Positions 17,160 through 25,271 of a DNA stretch of 64,000 nt are shown here, piece by piece (position 1 is the first letter of the stretch; each line of letters begins with the position of its first letter). Below the pieces are notes generated by a model. The model had not been told where the DNA came from, did not search any database, and saw nothing but the letters and a program-made list of their open reading frames with translations. Source of the DNA: Actinomycetota bacterium (GTDB lineage: Bacteria; Actinomycetota; Thermoleophilia; Solirubrobacterales; Solirubrobacteraceae); NCBI GenBank assembly GCA_018268595.1, contig JAFDWH010000001.1, positions 1 to 64,000 on the forward strand, written 5' to 3'. The translations under genes and the position numbers were made by a program.

Positions 17160-17244
17160 TGTACCCAGAGGCCCTGCGAAATGACCTCTCTACATGGGGG
17201 AGGTGCTTCTATAGCGGGGGAACGATTGGGTCCCATTAGCGACC
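17160..17244. repeat. Module-end repeat plus tRNA-like repeat type B, copy 2
   Basis: The left part (TGTACCCAGAGGCCCTGCGA, then ATGACCTCTC...GGGGGAGGTGCTTC) follows directly after the nuclease-like gene and contains a CCTC/GAGG hairpin. The right part (CTATAGCGGGGGAACGATTG ... CATTAGCGACC) is the type B core. After GCGACC the similarity to the other copies ends. The rest of 17245-17419 shows nothing recognisable apart from the start region of the next TA pair. Confidence 0.75.
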
Positions 17245-17419
17245 GTAGCGTGATGGTCGAGCGCCACGTCAGATGGGAGCAGAATCGCCGATGACCGCGG
17301 GAGAAGTGACGGCCGCAGCCGGCGCCGCGAGACGCTCGTCGCGCGGCGCACGTCTTCCTTGCCGTGCCACCGCAACCCAGCAGATGCATGCGCCCGCTGG
17401 TCGCGCTACCGTTGGTTGC

Positions 17420-17656
17420 ATGACTGCGAAGGAGCATCTGAGAACGGTCGTCGGCGAGCTCTCCGAGCACGAGGCGGCCGACACGCTCGCGTTCATCGCT
17501 CGCCGACGCGACGCGCTCGGCGAGCTGCTCGCGTCCGCCCCGGTCGACGACGAGCCGACGACGCCCGACGAGGACGCAGGCACAGCCGAGGCGCGCGCGC
17601 AGATCGCACGTGGCGAGGTGTTCTCCGCCGAGGACATCCGCCGCGAGTTCGCGTGA
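17420..17656 (+). CDS. Antitoxin-like protein of a second TA type
   Basis: A 78-residue acidic protein (MTAKEHLRTVVGELSEHEAA ... EVFSAEDIRREFA). The helical N-terminus and the C-terminal tail, typical of toxin-wrapping segments, suit an antitoxin, but no DNA-binding fold can be named with certainty. The stop overlaps the toxin start (GTGA, 17653-17656). The start is ATG 17420, with a TACCGT hexamer about 7 bp upstream, which may indicate a leaderless mRNA. It is unrelated to the TA pair at 443-988. Confidence 0.7.
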   Translation: MTAKEHLRTVVGELSEHEAADTLAFIARRRDALGELLASAPVDDEPTTPDEDAGTAEARAQIARGEVFSAEDIRREFA

Positions 17657-17928
17657 GCGATCCCGGCGGCTGGACCGGCGGCTGGAGCTTCACCGCACGC
17701 GCCCGCCGTGACATGCGCAAGCTCGACCGGCCCGTGCAACGCCGCGTGATCGAGGCGCTCGACCGACTCGTCGCGGAGCCGCCGCAGGGCGATGTCGTCA
17801 AGCTCGCCGGCGTCGACGAGGAATGGCGTCTGCGCGTCGGCGATTGGCGCGTACGCTTCACCCGCGACGACCACGGCATCGTGCAGGTACTGCGCGTCTT
17901 GCCACGCGGCCGCGCCTACGATCGCTGA
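17653..17928 (+). CDS. RelE-like toxin
   Basis: A 91-residue toxin of the RelE family. It shows FTARARRDMRKLDRPVQRRV, then VKLAGVDEEWRLRVGDWRVRF and the last strand IVQVLRVLPRGRAYDR. Basic residues and the terminal R..AY..R pattern match RelE-type mRNA interferases that act in the ribosomal A site. It starts at GTG 17653 overlapping the antitoxin stop. Confidence 0.9.
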   Translation: MSDPGGWTGGWSFTARARRDMRKLDRPVQRRVIEALDRLVAEPPQGDVVKLAGVDEEWRLRVGDWRVRFTRDDHGIVQVLRVLPRGRAYDR

Positions 17929-17985
17929 ACCGTGATCCGGCGTCCCGAAGGACGATACCGCCGCACTAGAAGCTAGGGTAACGCC

Positions 17986-20070
17986 GTGGGGACCAGCCCC
18001 ATGCGTCCATTTGCCGTGCCGGGGATCGCAGCGGTCGCTCTTGCGGTGCTGCTCGCGGTCGCACCGAGTAGCTCGCCGACGCCGGTGCCTGCGACGGCAG
18101 TTGAAGCAGCGCCGAATGCCGCACCGTCGCCTACGGCGAAGGCGGACGTCAGCCGGCGCACCGGCCCGCTCTCCTTTAGCTCGGCTTCGTACACGTGGGA
18201 CTGGAGCGATCTGAGCGGGGCCGATGGCGTCGAGGTTGTCGTGCTTAACGACGCAGCGACGCCCGCCGACGTCTGCATCCGGTTGGGCGACCTCGGGCTG
18301 AGACAGCAGATCGATCCGACGAGAGCCGCTCCGATCACGACCGCGGACGTCGTGCGGGTCCACGTCCGCAAGCGCGTCCCGCCCGCCGGAGACGCGTGGG
18401 TCGGCTTCAGAGCCACGGCGGACAGGAGACTTGCGCCGGGCAGCTACACCGGCTGGGTCACGGCGACCGACCGCGCGACGAAGACCGTCGCACGCGCTGC
18501 CGTGACGCTGACCGTGCCGAGCGGCAAGGTGGCACCGAGACCGCTGGTCAGAACGCTGCGCGTCACCGCCCTGCGCTGGGTGCCCTTCATGACGTCCACC
18601 GTGGACGTCCACGAGGCCGTCATCCCGCTCGACGGGAAGGCCGGCGATGTGACCGCCGACAGACTCGCGCTTGACAGAAATGCGGTGCTCGGCGGCCTCA
18701 GCGGCAGCGGCACGGGCACCGGTGTGGTCCGCTACGACGGCACGATTAAGACGCTGCGCGACGGCCTCGTGGGTGCACGCCTCGCGGTCGACCTCCAGGA
18801 CGGCGACCCAGGCGACTACAGCGGCACGATCGACCTCCCGCCCGACGACGACGCCGGCTCGGTGGACCTGACCGTCTCGCTGAAGGACGCGGTCATCGTG
18901 CCGAGCATCGTGCTGCTCATCGGCGTTCTCCTCGCGTTCTTGATCCGGCGCTATCTCGGCAGCCAGCGAGACGTGCTCGTGCTGCGTGCCCGCGTCGGCG
19001 AGCTGGCGGCGGCGGCGCAAGCTGCGGAGCAGGCGTTCCAGAGAGCCGCGCGAGGCGAGTCATGGAGCACCTATGCGATAAGCGACCTCGCCACGGGCGA
19101 GGTCGCCGCGCAAGAGGCAGTCGATCGCCTCGCCGCCGAGGGACAGGTGGACTCGCTGGACACGGACGCGGTCGCGGAGGTGGAGCGTCAGCTCCAGGAG
19201 CTCAAGGCCGACGCGGAGACGCTCGGACAGCTCGACGACGCGTTCCGGGCGCTCGACGCCGCCCTGAGAACGATCGTCGAGCTCGGGCCGATTGACGGGG
19301 TCCAGCCGGATGCCGATTCCAACGAACCCGCCTTCCTGACGCGCGCATCGGAATGGCTCGACGGCGAGCCGCTGCCAGCCGAGCAGCTGCGCGCGCGCCT
19401 TGCCGACATCGTCGCCGCGACCACGCTCGCCGAGGAATGGAGATCGCTGCGAGACCAGGGGGTCGAGGACTGGGAGCGCGTCGAGCAGTTGAAGGCGGCG
19501 GACGCCGATCTGGGCGCCGATCAGCGTAAGCAGCGGGACGAAGCTGCGACTGAGCTTGCAGACGCGTGGAACGCGATGTGGGCCGAGCCGAACCCCTCTG
19601 CCGTCGTGACTCCGGAGCGGCAAGACGTGCTGAAAAGAGCCAGCGCACGGATCGCGACGCTGACAGCCGCGCTCGAAGCCGACCGAGCCGCCGCAGGTGC
19701 GCTCCCGGACACGAGCGCCGTCGCGATGCTCGACACCGGGGAAGCCACGATCAGCCCGAATGCGTACGCGGCAGCGACCGATGTCGGCCTCCTGCCCACG
19801 CCACCGGACCCCGCCGAGCGTGCCCAAGCGGTGCGCGCGGTGATCCAGCGCAACGACCGGATCGTGAAGGGCGTCGCCGTCGTGGTGGCGGTGACTACCG
19901 GGCTCACCGCGCTGTACTTTGGCAAGCCGTTCGGAACGTGGACCGACTACTTCTCCGCGCTGCTCTGGGGCTTCACCGCGACGACGGCGATCGATGCGCT
20001 CGCGACCGCGTTCGGGCTGCGCTCGACTGCTGATCGCCTGACCGGCTCCGCAGCGGCGAGAGCTGCCTGA
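17986..20070 (+). CDS. Large membrane protein with extracytoplasmic domain and cytoplasmic coiled coil
   Basis: A 694-residue protein of no family I know. Residues 6-30 are a signal/anchor (FAVPGIAAVALAVLLAV). Residues 40-300 are beta-rich and probably outside the cell. A membrane helix follows at about 303-322 (IVPSIVLLIGVLLAFLI). Residues 330-620 are charged and helical, and the last 70 residues hold two more membrane helices (GVAVVVAVTTGLTALYFG and YFSALLWGFTATTAIDAL). It thus has a sensor-like outside and a long inner stalk. The stop overlaps the start of the caspase-like gene (TGATG at 20068-20072), so the two are made together. GTG 17986 sits 6 bp after a TAGGGT; ATG 18001 is an alternative start. 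Confidence 0.7.
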   Translation: MGTSPMRPFAVPGIAAVALAVLLAVAPSSSPTPVPATAVEAAPNAAPSPTAKADVSRRTGPLSFSSASYTWDWSDLSGADGVEVVVLNDAATPADVCIRLGDLGLRQQIDPTRAAPITTADVVRVHVRKRVPPAGDAWVGFRATADRRLAPGSYTGWVTATDRATKTVARAAVTLTVPSGKVAPRPLVRTLRVTALRWVPFMTSTVDVHEAVIPLDGKAGDVTADRLALDRNAVLGGLSGSGTGTGVVRYDGTIKTLRDGLVGARLAVDLQDGDPGDYSGTIDLPPDDDAGSVDLTVSLKDAVIVPSIVLLIGVLLAFLIRRYLGSQRDVLVLRARVGELAAAAQAAEQAFQRAARGESWSTYAISDLATGEVAAQEAVDRLAAEGQVDSLDTDAVAEVERQLQELKADAETLGQLDDAFRALDAALRTIVELGPIDGVQPDADSNEPAFLTRASEWLDGEPLPAEQLRARLADIVAATTLAEEWRSLRDQGVEDWERVEQLKAADADLGADQRKQRDEAATELADAWNAMWAEPNPSAVVTPERQDVLKRASARIATLTAALEADRAAAGALPDTSAVAMLDTGEATISPNAYAAATDVGLLPTPPDPAERAQAVRAVIQRNDRIVKGVAVVVAVTTGLTALYFGKPFGTWTDYFSALLWGFTATTAIDALATAFGLRSTADRLTGSAAARAA

Positions 20071-21041
20071 TGGCGGAGACGGTGCTCGACGCGATCCGGT
20101 CGGAGGCATATCTGGCATGGCAGCGCCGGACGAACCGCTGCGCGATCGATGCGACGCCGGACGCCTATCTCGACAATTGCGCAATCGCCTTCCCGGCGGC
20201 CGGCCGGCACCACGATCTCGCGGAGGCGGTGAGACTGCTGGAGCCGGTGCAGATGCGACCCGGCGCCCTGATCGTCGGCCACGGCGCGCCGGGGCGCCTC
20301 GCGGTCGGTGCGGGCAGATCTCTCGACTTCCCCACCCAGCGACTCCGCGACGACGAGGCGTGGCGATGGGAACCGGCGACCGCCCCCCTCTCGGGACGGT
20401 GCCGGCGGCTGACGCTGCTCGGCTGCAACGTCGGTGCCGGCGTGCGAGGCGTCGAACTGCTGCGCCAGCTCGCCTGTCACCTCGACGCGACCGTAATGGC
20501 GCCGACGGGCATAGTGTTTTCGATGGCAGACGGCAGCCTTCGGCTGCAGGAAGGCTCCGTCTGGCAGAAGGTCCGCTGCGACGACGTCCCCGATCCGATC
20601 GAGCAACCGATGCTCAGCCGACTCAAGAAGCGTCTCTACACCAACGCCGGTGCATCGGAGCCGACGACCGGCGAACCGATGGCGCCGTTCGCGACGGGGA
20701 ACGTTGTCCTGGTCGCATTCGAGCCGTCCGACGACGAGCACGTCGCGCGCGCCTTCGACGGGCCGCTCGCGGGCGCGCTGATTCGAGAGGTCGACCCCCA
20801 CCCGCTCATCGTGCGAGGCGGCGCTCCCGGCGGGCTGGTCTGGGGGCGCATCGTCGTACAGACTGCAGCCCCCGCCGCAGAGGACGGCAGTGAAGTCTTC
20901 ACATACACGCTGTGGTCCGGGTCGCTGCTGCAAGACGAGCAGCGACCAGATCACTTCTTCGCCGCCTCCGCACGCTTTGCCGCACAGATCGAGCCCGTCG
21001 GCGGCGACGCGACGGAGCCGGGGCCGACTGCGACGGCATGA
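20070..21041 (+). CDS. Caspase/DUF4347-like putative cysteine protease
   Basis: A 323-residue protein. IVGHGAPGRLAVG (H71) and LTLLGCNVGAG (C119), followed by GVELLRQLACHLDATVMAPT, reproduce the His-Gly and Gly-Cys blocks of DUF4347/caspase-fold (clan CD) proteins: SHG...GCN...G..L...L...V.A. The His/Cys dyad spacing of 48 residues suits this fold. Residues 160-323 are a second domain I cannot name. There is no signal peptide, so it should act in the cytoplasm on the inner stalk of its membrane partner or on another target. Proteolytic activity is inferred. Confidence 0.6.
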   Translation: MAETVLDAIRSEAYLAWQRRTNRCAIDATPDAYLDNCAIAFPAAGRHHDLAEAVRLLEPVQMRPGALIVGHGAPGRLAVGAGRSLDFPTQRLRDDEAWRWEPATAPLSGRCRRLTLLGCNVGAGVRGVELLRQLACHLDATVMAPTGIVFSMADGSLRLQEGSVWQKVRCDDVPDPIEQPMLSRLKKRLYTNAGASEPTTGEPMAPFATGNVVLVAFEPSDDEHVARAFDGPLAGALIREVDPHPLIVRGGAPGGLVWGRIVVQTAAPAAEDGSEVFTYTLWSGSLLQDEQRPDHFFAASARFAAQIEPVGGDATEPGPTATA

Positions 21042-21089
21042 TCTCGATCAGAGCGCAGGCAATCGCGCTGACGCCTCGGCATGACGCCC

Positions 21090-21210
21090 TGTACCCAGAG
21101 ACACGCGAGATGGACCTCTCTGTTGGGGACGTAGTCCCTTAGCCAGGGAACGATTCGGTCGCATTAGCGACCGACGGATTGCCGTAGAAGTCGGGGGTCC
21201 GTGGCCGACC
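21090..21210. repeat. Module-end repeat plus tRNA-like repeat type B, copy 3
   Basis: It reads TGTACCCAGAGACACGCGAG, then GGACCTCTCTGTTGGGGACG (diverged), then AGCCAGGGAACGATTCGGTC, GCATTAGCGACC and the right half GGATTGCCGTAGAAGTCGGG...TCCGTGGCCGACC. The TAGCGGGGG block has decayed to TAGCCAGGG. It separates the caspase-like pair from the secreted-protein/GH30 segment. In the surrounding gap 21042-21534 I see only this repeat and the small ORF at 21352. Confidence 0.7.
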
Positions 21211-21351
21211 GTGCGAGACGTGTCGCCCGACAGCCGAGGGTCTTACTGATCAAGTTCGACTCCTTTCCCTTCGGGGTTCACGGCCGACCGAGGCCAGCCA
21301 AGAGCGCGACGGCCCCGCCCGCTGCACGAGGCGAGGCCGACCACAGCTCCT

Positions 21352-21444
21352 CTACGACCGGTAACCCATGAGCCAGCCGGGCCCCCACCACGGCACGGTC
21401 ACCCAGTGCCAACCGACCCAAACGTAGTGCAAGAACGTATGCAT
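21352..21444 (-). CDS. Possible tryptophan-rich 30-residue peptide
   Basis: A short ORF with an AAGGA ribosome site six bases before its ATG. The peptide starts MHTFLHYVWVGWHWVTVPWW and has six Trp and three His in 30 residues. It lies in the same direction as the two secreted proteins upstream of it, about 90 bp after the nearer one. Composition this skewed is rare by chance, but such a short ORF is weak evidence. Confidence 0.3.
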   Translation of the reverse strand: MHTFLHYVWVGWHWVTVPWWGPGWLMGYRS

Positions 21445-21534
21445 GCCGTTCCTTTCGTTGTGCGCGTCCCCCGGCCAGATGAACGCGCTGTGTTGATTTG
21501 TCGCTCTGACGGCAGGCCGGCCGCCGCCTTATGT

Positions 21535-21840
21535 CTAGAGCGGATAGATGAGGATGCGTGTCACATGCGACCAGCCCGGGCAGGTGGCGTAGGTCGTGGC
21601 GCCGGGGAAGCCGACGACCGAGTTAGCGCCCCAGAAGTAGCACTGAACCGTCAGGCGATAGCCGTTCCAGCCAGCCGCCACGACATCGCAGTTCCCCCAC
21701 GCCATCGTGGCATTCACCAAGCCGGCGCGACAGTTCCCGGCCTTGGCGGACGCCGGTGCCGCGACGACGCTACCGGTAGCGGCTACCAGCGCCGCTACTG
21801 CGGCCGCCGCCGCAAGCTTCCTACGGATTCTGTTGACCAT
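21535..21840 (-). CDS. Small secreted Cys-containing protein
   Basis: A 101-residue protein. A basic N-terminus (MVNRIRRKL), a long Ala/Val hydrophobic core and APASAKA form a Sec signal peptide cleaved near residue 32. The mature part is about 69 residues, with four Cys and several Trp (AWGNCDVVAAGWNGY, CYFWGAN, TCPGW). The ATG at 21840 lies six bases after AAGGAG; the ATG two codons earlier is too close to it. I do not recognise the family. It is followed by the possible Trp-rich peptide. Confidence 0.65.
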   Translation of the reverse strand: MVNRIRRKLAAAAAVAALVAATGSVVAAPASAKAGNCRAGLVNATMAWGNCDVVAAGWNGYRLTVQCYFWGANSVVGFPGATTYATCPGWSHVTRILIYPL

Positions 21841-21877
21841 GATCATCTCCTTAAGTCGCGATGTGCCCGCAACCGAG

Positions 21878-22309
21878 TTAGACCCGGATGCCGATGCAGG
21901 CGATGTTCCGAGTGGGAGCCAGCATGCGACTCCACACGTAGCTCGACCCGCACACGGAGTTGCCCGAAGGGACCCAGCGCGAGATGTACCAGGTGACGGC
22001 CGCCCAGGGCCCACAGAGCTGCGTGGAGCGATAGAAGCCATAGGTCCAGGCCTCGGTCTGGGTCGGGCAGTACGCACCGCCGGTCTCAACCGTGATGTAG
22101 CTAACCCACTGTGTGTGATGCACGTAGTCCTTCGCGCCGGTGCCGACCCAGATCATGGTGACGCCACCCTGGCTGAAGACGACGTCCGCCGACGCGGGCG
22201 CCGCGATGGCGAGCCCGCCGCCGAGCGCGGCCAGCGTCGCGATCAGCACCGATGCCCGGCGGGACCGCACTGCGATCCAGCGCGTGAGGGCGTTGTTCAT
22301 ACGCAACAT
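21878..22309 (-). CDS. Small secreted protein
   Basis: A 143-residue protein with a signal peptide (about 1-41, ending IAAPASA). The mature part of about 100 residues is rich in Trp/Tyr and has four Cys (GAYCPTQTEAWTYGFYRS, TQLCGPW, GNSVCGSS, IACIGIRV). A GAGGAGG ribosome site is four bases before the ATG at 22309. The gene starts 10 bp after the GH30 stop, so all three minus-strand genes may form one transcript. The family is unknown; secreted toxin, inhibitor or wall protein are all open. Confidence 0.65.
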   Translation of the reverse strand: MLRMNNALTRWIAVRSRRASVLIATLAALGGGLAIAAPASADVVFSQGGVTMIWVGTGAKDYVHHTQWVSYITVETGGAYCPTQTEAWTYGFYRSTQLCGPWAAVTWYISRWVPSGNSVCGSSYVWSRMLAPTRNIACIGIRV

Positions 22310-22319
22310 CGTTCCTCCT

Positions 22320-25079
22320 CTAGTGACAAGTCGCCCAGATCCCGTTGAGGTCCGGGAGCTGATTGAGCTCCCATGACGTGAGGACGTCCGGCCCCGGCAT
22401 CCCGTGGCTCTTCAGGCAGTTGTAGGTGGCAGCGTCGGCGATCCAGCGCCGATGCCCGTCCGAGCCCACCAGCCACGCGGTCTTCTGCGTATTGGGGTCG
22501 TTGTCCCACTGGACGATGTGGCCGACGTAGCGGCTCGGCGGCCCCTCGCTCGTCCAGACGTAGCCGCCGGCGGCGTTGTAGAGCGCGAGCTTGCCGTCGT
22601 CGCGCACGACGAGCCATGCGGCGCCGGACCCCACGGTCCCGCTCGCCCACACCGCCGTCCCGCTGGCGTACTCGACGAGGTTTCCATCCCCCTGCAGCAC
22701 CAGTTCGTCGCCGCCCCGGCCGGTCGACCACACGACGCGGCCCGACGTGTCGGTCAGCATCAGGTCCGAGCCGCTGAGCGTCAAACGGTACCGGCCGCCG
22801 CCGGACTGGGCGTAGAGCCCCGTCTGCAGCATGCTGTTCACGCCGATCCGGTCGACCCCGCAGACCGCCCAGACGCCGTTGAGATCCGGCATCCGGTCGA
22901 GCTCCCACGAGGTCAGCACGTCCGGCCCGGGCGCCCCGCGGCTCTTCAGGCAGTTGTACGTCGCGATGTCGGAGATCCAGCGCCGATGGCCGTCCGGGCC
23001 GACCAGCCATGCCGTCCTCTGGGCGTTGGGGTCGCTGTCCCACTGCACGATGTGGCCGACGTAGCTGCTCGGCGGCGCCTCGCTCGTCCAGGCAAGCTGG
23101 CCGGCGCCGTTGTAGAGCGCGAGCTTGCCGTCGTCGCGCACGACGAGCCACGCCGACCCCGACCCGACGGTCCCGCTCGCCCACACCGGCCGCCCGCCGG
23201 CGTACTCGACGAGGTTTCCATCGCGCTGCAGCACCAGCTCGTCGCCGCCGCGGCCCGTCGACCACACGACGTGCCCGCCAGCGTCCGTCAGCGCAAGGTC
23301 GGAGCCGCTGAGCGACAGCCGGTATCGGCCGTTGTGCGACTGGGCGTAGAAGCCGGTCTGCAAGATGCTGTCGACGCCGATCCGATCCGCGCCACACACC
23401 GCCCACACGCCGTTGAGGTCGGGCAGCGCGTCGAGCTCGCCAGCGGAGAGAACGTCGGGCCCCGGCGCTCCGTAGCGCTTCAGGCAGTTGTAGGTCGCGA
23501 TGTCGGAGATCCAGCGCCGGCGCCCGTCCGGCCCCACCAGCCACGCCGTTCTCTGCCGCTTCCTGTCGCCGGCCCACTGCACGATGTGGCCGCGGCGGTC
23601 GACATGGCGAACAGCGGTGTTGACCGCCACCACCACGATCGTCCCGTCGGGGTTGCGGAAGGCGACCGTCTCGATCGACCCGTCGCCCGGGTCGCTCGAC
23701 CCGATCCGCACCGCGCCGGGCGCGACGAACTTCGAGAAATGCGCCCAGTAGTAATAGTCCTCGCTGGGCTGATAGGCGCCCGTCGCACGGTCGATCGCGA
23801 TCATGCCGCGGCAGTCGCCGCAGCCGCCGACGTGGGGACCGCCGTCGGACCCGAGCGCGAGGCTCCAGTACAGCGAGGTGCGCGCCCAGTTGACGATCGG
23901 CCCGATGAGCGCGTTGCGCACCTCCCACACGAGGTTCTCGGAAGCGTTCGGCGCCGCGGTGAAGCCGCTGCACTCCGTCATGTAGATGGCGGTTCTCGGG
24001 TGGTCGCGGTGGAACTGCGACTGGACCGCAGGCCCGCTCTGATGGGGCCCCGTGCCGTCGTAGCAGTGGTAGCCGATCGCGTCGACGCGGCCGCCGTCGG
24101 CCAGCAGGGTGTCCGGGTAGCTCGCCGCCCGGCCGCCGTCATACCAGTTGTGGTCCCATCCAAGGATGCGGACCGAGCCCAGCCCGGCGGCGTCCAGCGC
24201 GGTGCGCAGGTCGCGCGAGAGCCTCGCCTCCTGGTCCGGCTCCAGGTTCATCGTCGCGTACGAGGCGTTGCAGTTGTGCGGCTCGTTCTGCAGCGAGACC
24301 ATGCGGACGGGGAGGCCGTAGCCGCTGCGGTACGCCGTGACGAACTTCGTGATGTATTGCGCGTAGACGCCATACAGCGAGGGGTCGAGCGTGTTGGACC
24401 CGCAGGTTCCGTGGAACGACCGACCGGTCTTCATCCACGCCGGCGCGCTCCACGGCGTGCCGAGCAGCGTCAGGTCGGGGCGCAGACGGTGCGCCTCCTG
24501 CAGCAGCGGGACGATGCTCACCGTGTCGTGCGCGACCGAGAAGGCGCTCAGGCTCGGGTCGGCGATCCCCGGCAGCAAGGTGTCGTAGTCGTAGTCCTCG
24601 GTCGCGAGGTCCGACGCGCCCATCGGCACCCGCACGAAGCGCAGACGCGCACCGGAGGAGCCGAACAGCGCGTTCATGATCGCGTCGCGGTACGGGGAGG
24701 CGGCGATCAGCGCGGCGGCGGAGTCGGTCATCGCGCCGCCGAACCCCGCCATGTGCTGATACGTCGCGCCCGCGTCGACGCCGACGACGCGGCCGACGCC
24801 GCCGGGCGTCGTCGTAGGCAGGTCGGGCTGGCGCTCGAGACGCTTCTCGAGCACGGACCCGACGGCGGTCGTCAGCCACTCGTGAACCACGCCGTGGTCG
24901 GGCGCCCACAGGTACGTGGCGACCGAGCTGGGGGGCAGCGCGGTGTCGAATACCGCGCCCGCCCCGCGAACCTGGAACGGAGTTCCAGCGTCCGCTCTCG
25001 ACGCGGCGATCGGCAGCAGGAGCAGCCCGCACGCAAGCAGCGTCACCCGCCGTGAACGACTCACCAGCCTTCGCCGCAT
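22320..25079 (-). CDS. Secreted GH30-like glycosidase with alternating repeat and lectin domains
   Basis: A 919-residue secreted enzyme. Residues 1-31 are a signal peptide. Residues 95-490 are a glycoside hydrolase family 30-like TIM barrel plus side beta domain: GFGGAMTDS, acid/base E266 in LQNEP and nucleophile E369 in YMTECSG. Residues 497-918 alternate three 65-residue units (GHIVQW ... TAWLVGPDG ... ATYNCLK ... PDLNGVWAVC, at 497-562, 675-740 and 853-918) with two bulb-lectin (B-type mannose-binding) domains (about 570-670 and 750-850: GGDELVLQRDGNLVEY). The enzyme probably binds and cuts a glucan, xylan or glycolipid outside the cell. It is divergent from a ROK regulator. Confidence 0.8.
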   Translation of the reverse strand: MRRRLVSRSRRVTLLACGLLLLPIAASRADAGTPFQVRGAGAVFDTALPPSSVATYLWAPDHGVVHEWLTTAVGSVLEKRLERQPDLPTTTPGGVGRVVGVDAGATYQHMAGFGGAMTDSAAALIAASPYRDAIMNALFGSSGARLRFVRVPMGASDLATEDYDYDTLLPGIADPSLSAFSVAHDTVSIVPLLQEAHRLRPDLTLLGTPWSAPAWMKTGRSFHGTCGSNTLDPSLYGVYAQYITKFVTAYRSGYGLPVRMVSLQNEPHNCNASYATMNLEPDQEARLSRDLRTALDAAGLGSVRILGWDHNWYDGGRAASYPDTLLADGGRVDAIGYHCYDGTGPHQSGPAVQSQFHRDHPRTAIYMTECSGFTAAPNASENLVWEVRNALIGPIVNWARTSLYWSLALGSDGGPHVGGCGDCRGMIAIDRATGAYQPSEDYYYWAHFSKFVAPGAVRIGSSDPGDGSIETVAFRNPDGTIVVVAVNTAVRHVDRRGHIVQWAGDRKRQRTAWLVGPDGRRRWISDIATYNCLKRYGAPGPDVLSAGELDALPDLNGVWAVCGADRIGVDSILQTGFYAQSHNGRYRLSLSGSDLALTDAGGHVVWSTGRGGDELVLQRDGNLVEYAGGRPVWASGTVGSGSAWLVVRDDGKLALYNGAGQLAWTSEAPPSSYVGHIVQWDSDPNAQRTAWLVGPDGHRRWISDIATYNCLKSRGAPGPDVLTSWELDRMPDLNGVWAVCGVDRIGVNSMLQTGLYAQSGGGRYRLTLSGSDLMLTDTSGRVVWSTGRGGDELVLQGDGNLVEYASGTAVWASGTVGSGAAWLVVRDDGKLALYNAAGGYVWTSEGPPSRYVGHIVQWDNDPNTQKTAWLVGSDGHRRWIADAATYNCLKSHGMPGPDVLTSWELNQLPDLNGIWATCH

Positions 25080-25120
25080 GACGCGGGCCGCCTCCTCCTC
25101 GTTGGACTCGAATCGGGAGC

Positions 25121-25159
25121 TTTATACCCGCTTGTCAGATTCCTTGTCAACTATTGACA
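25121..25159 (-). promoter_or_regulatory. GH30 promoter with overlapping inverted-repeat operator
   Basis: On the minus strand TTGACA (25150-25145) and TATAAA (25126-25121) are 18 bp apart, a strong promoter for the GH30 gene. The -35 is one arm of a perfect inverted repeat TGTCAA-CTA-TTGACA (25145-25159). The divergent ROK regulator is the natural candidate to bind there and block transcription. A TAGGGT at 25237-25242 may be the -10 of the ROK gene. Confidence 0.6.
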
Positions 25160-25271
25160 TGAAAAGCGACATATAGCTTGCAACGGGGCTGAACATGAGC
25201 GGACGCACAGCCGAACAACGGAGTGACGGCAGCTAGTAGGGTTCCGCCGTGCTCGCCTGCCCGGTGCCAAC

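Noticed and set aside
21217-21351. Hidden gene in the gap after the third repeat
   Set aside because: No frame with a credible start, ribosome site or domain could be found; only the micro-ORF further right has some support.
22404-25055. 883-residue plus-strand open frame opposite the GH30 gene
   Set aside because: It repeats in step with the GH30 repeats and has no features of its own, so it is a shadow.
22320-25079. CRISPR-like array suggested by regular repeats
   Set aside because: The repeats are protein-coding units of about 195 bp within the GH30 gene, in frame and with coding-type variation.
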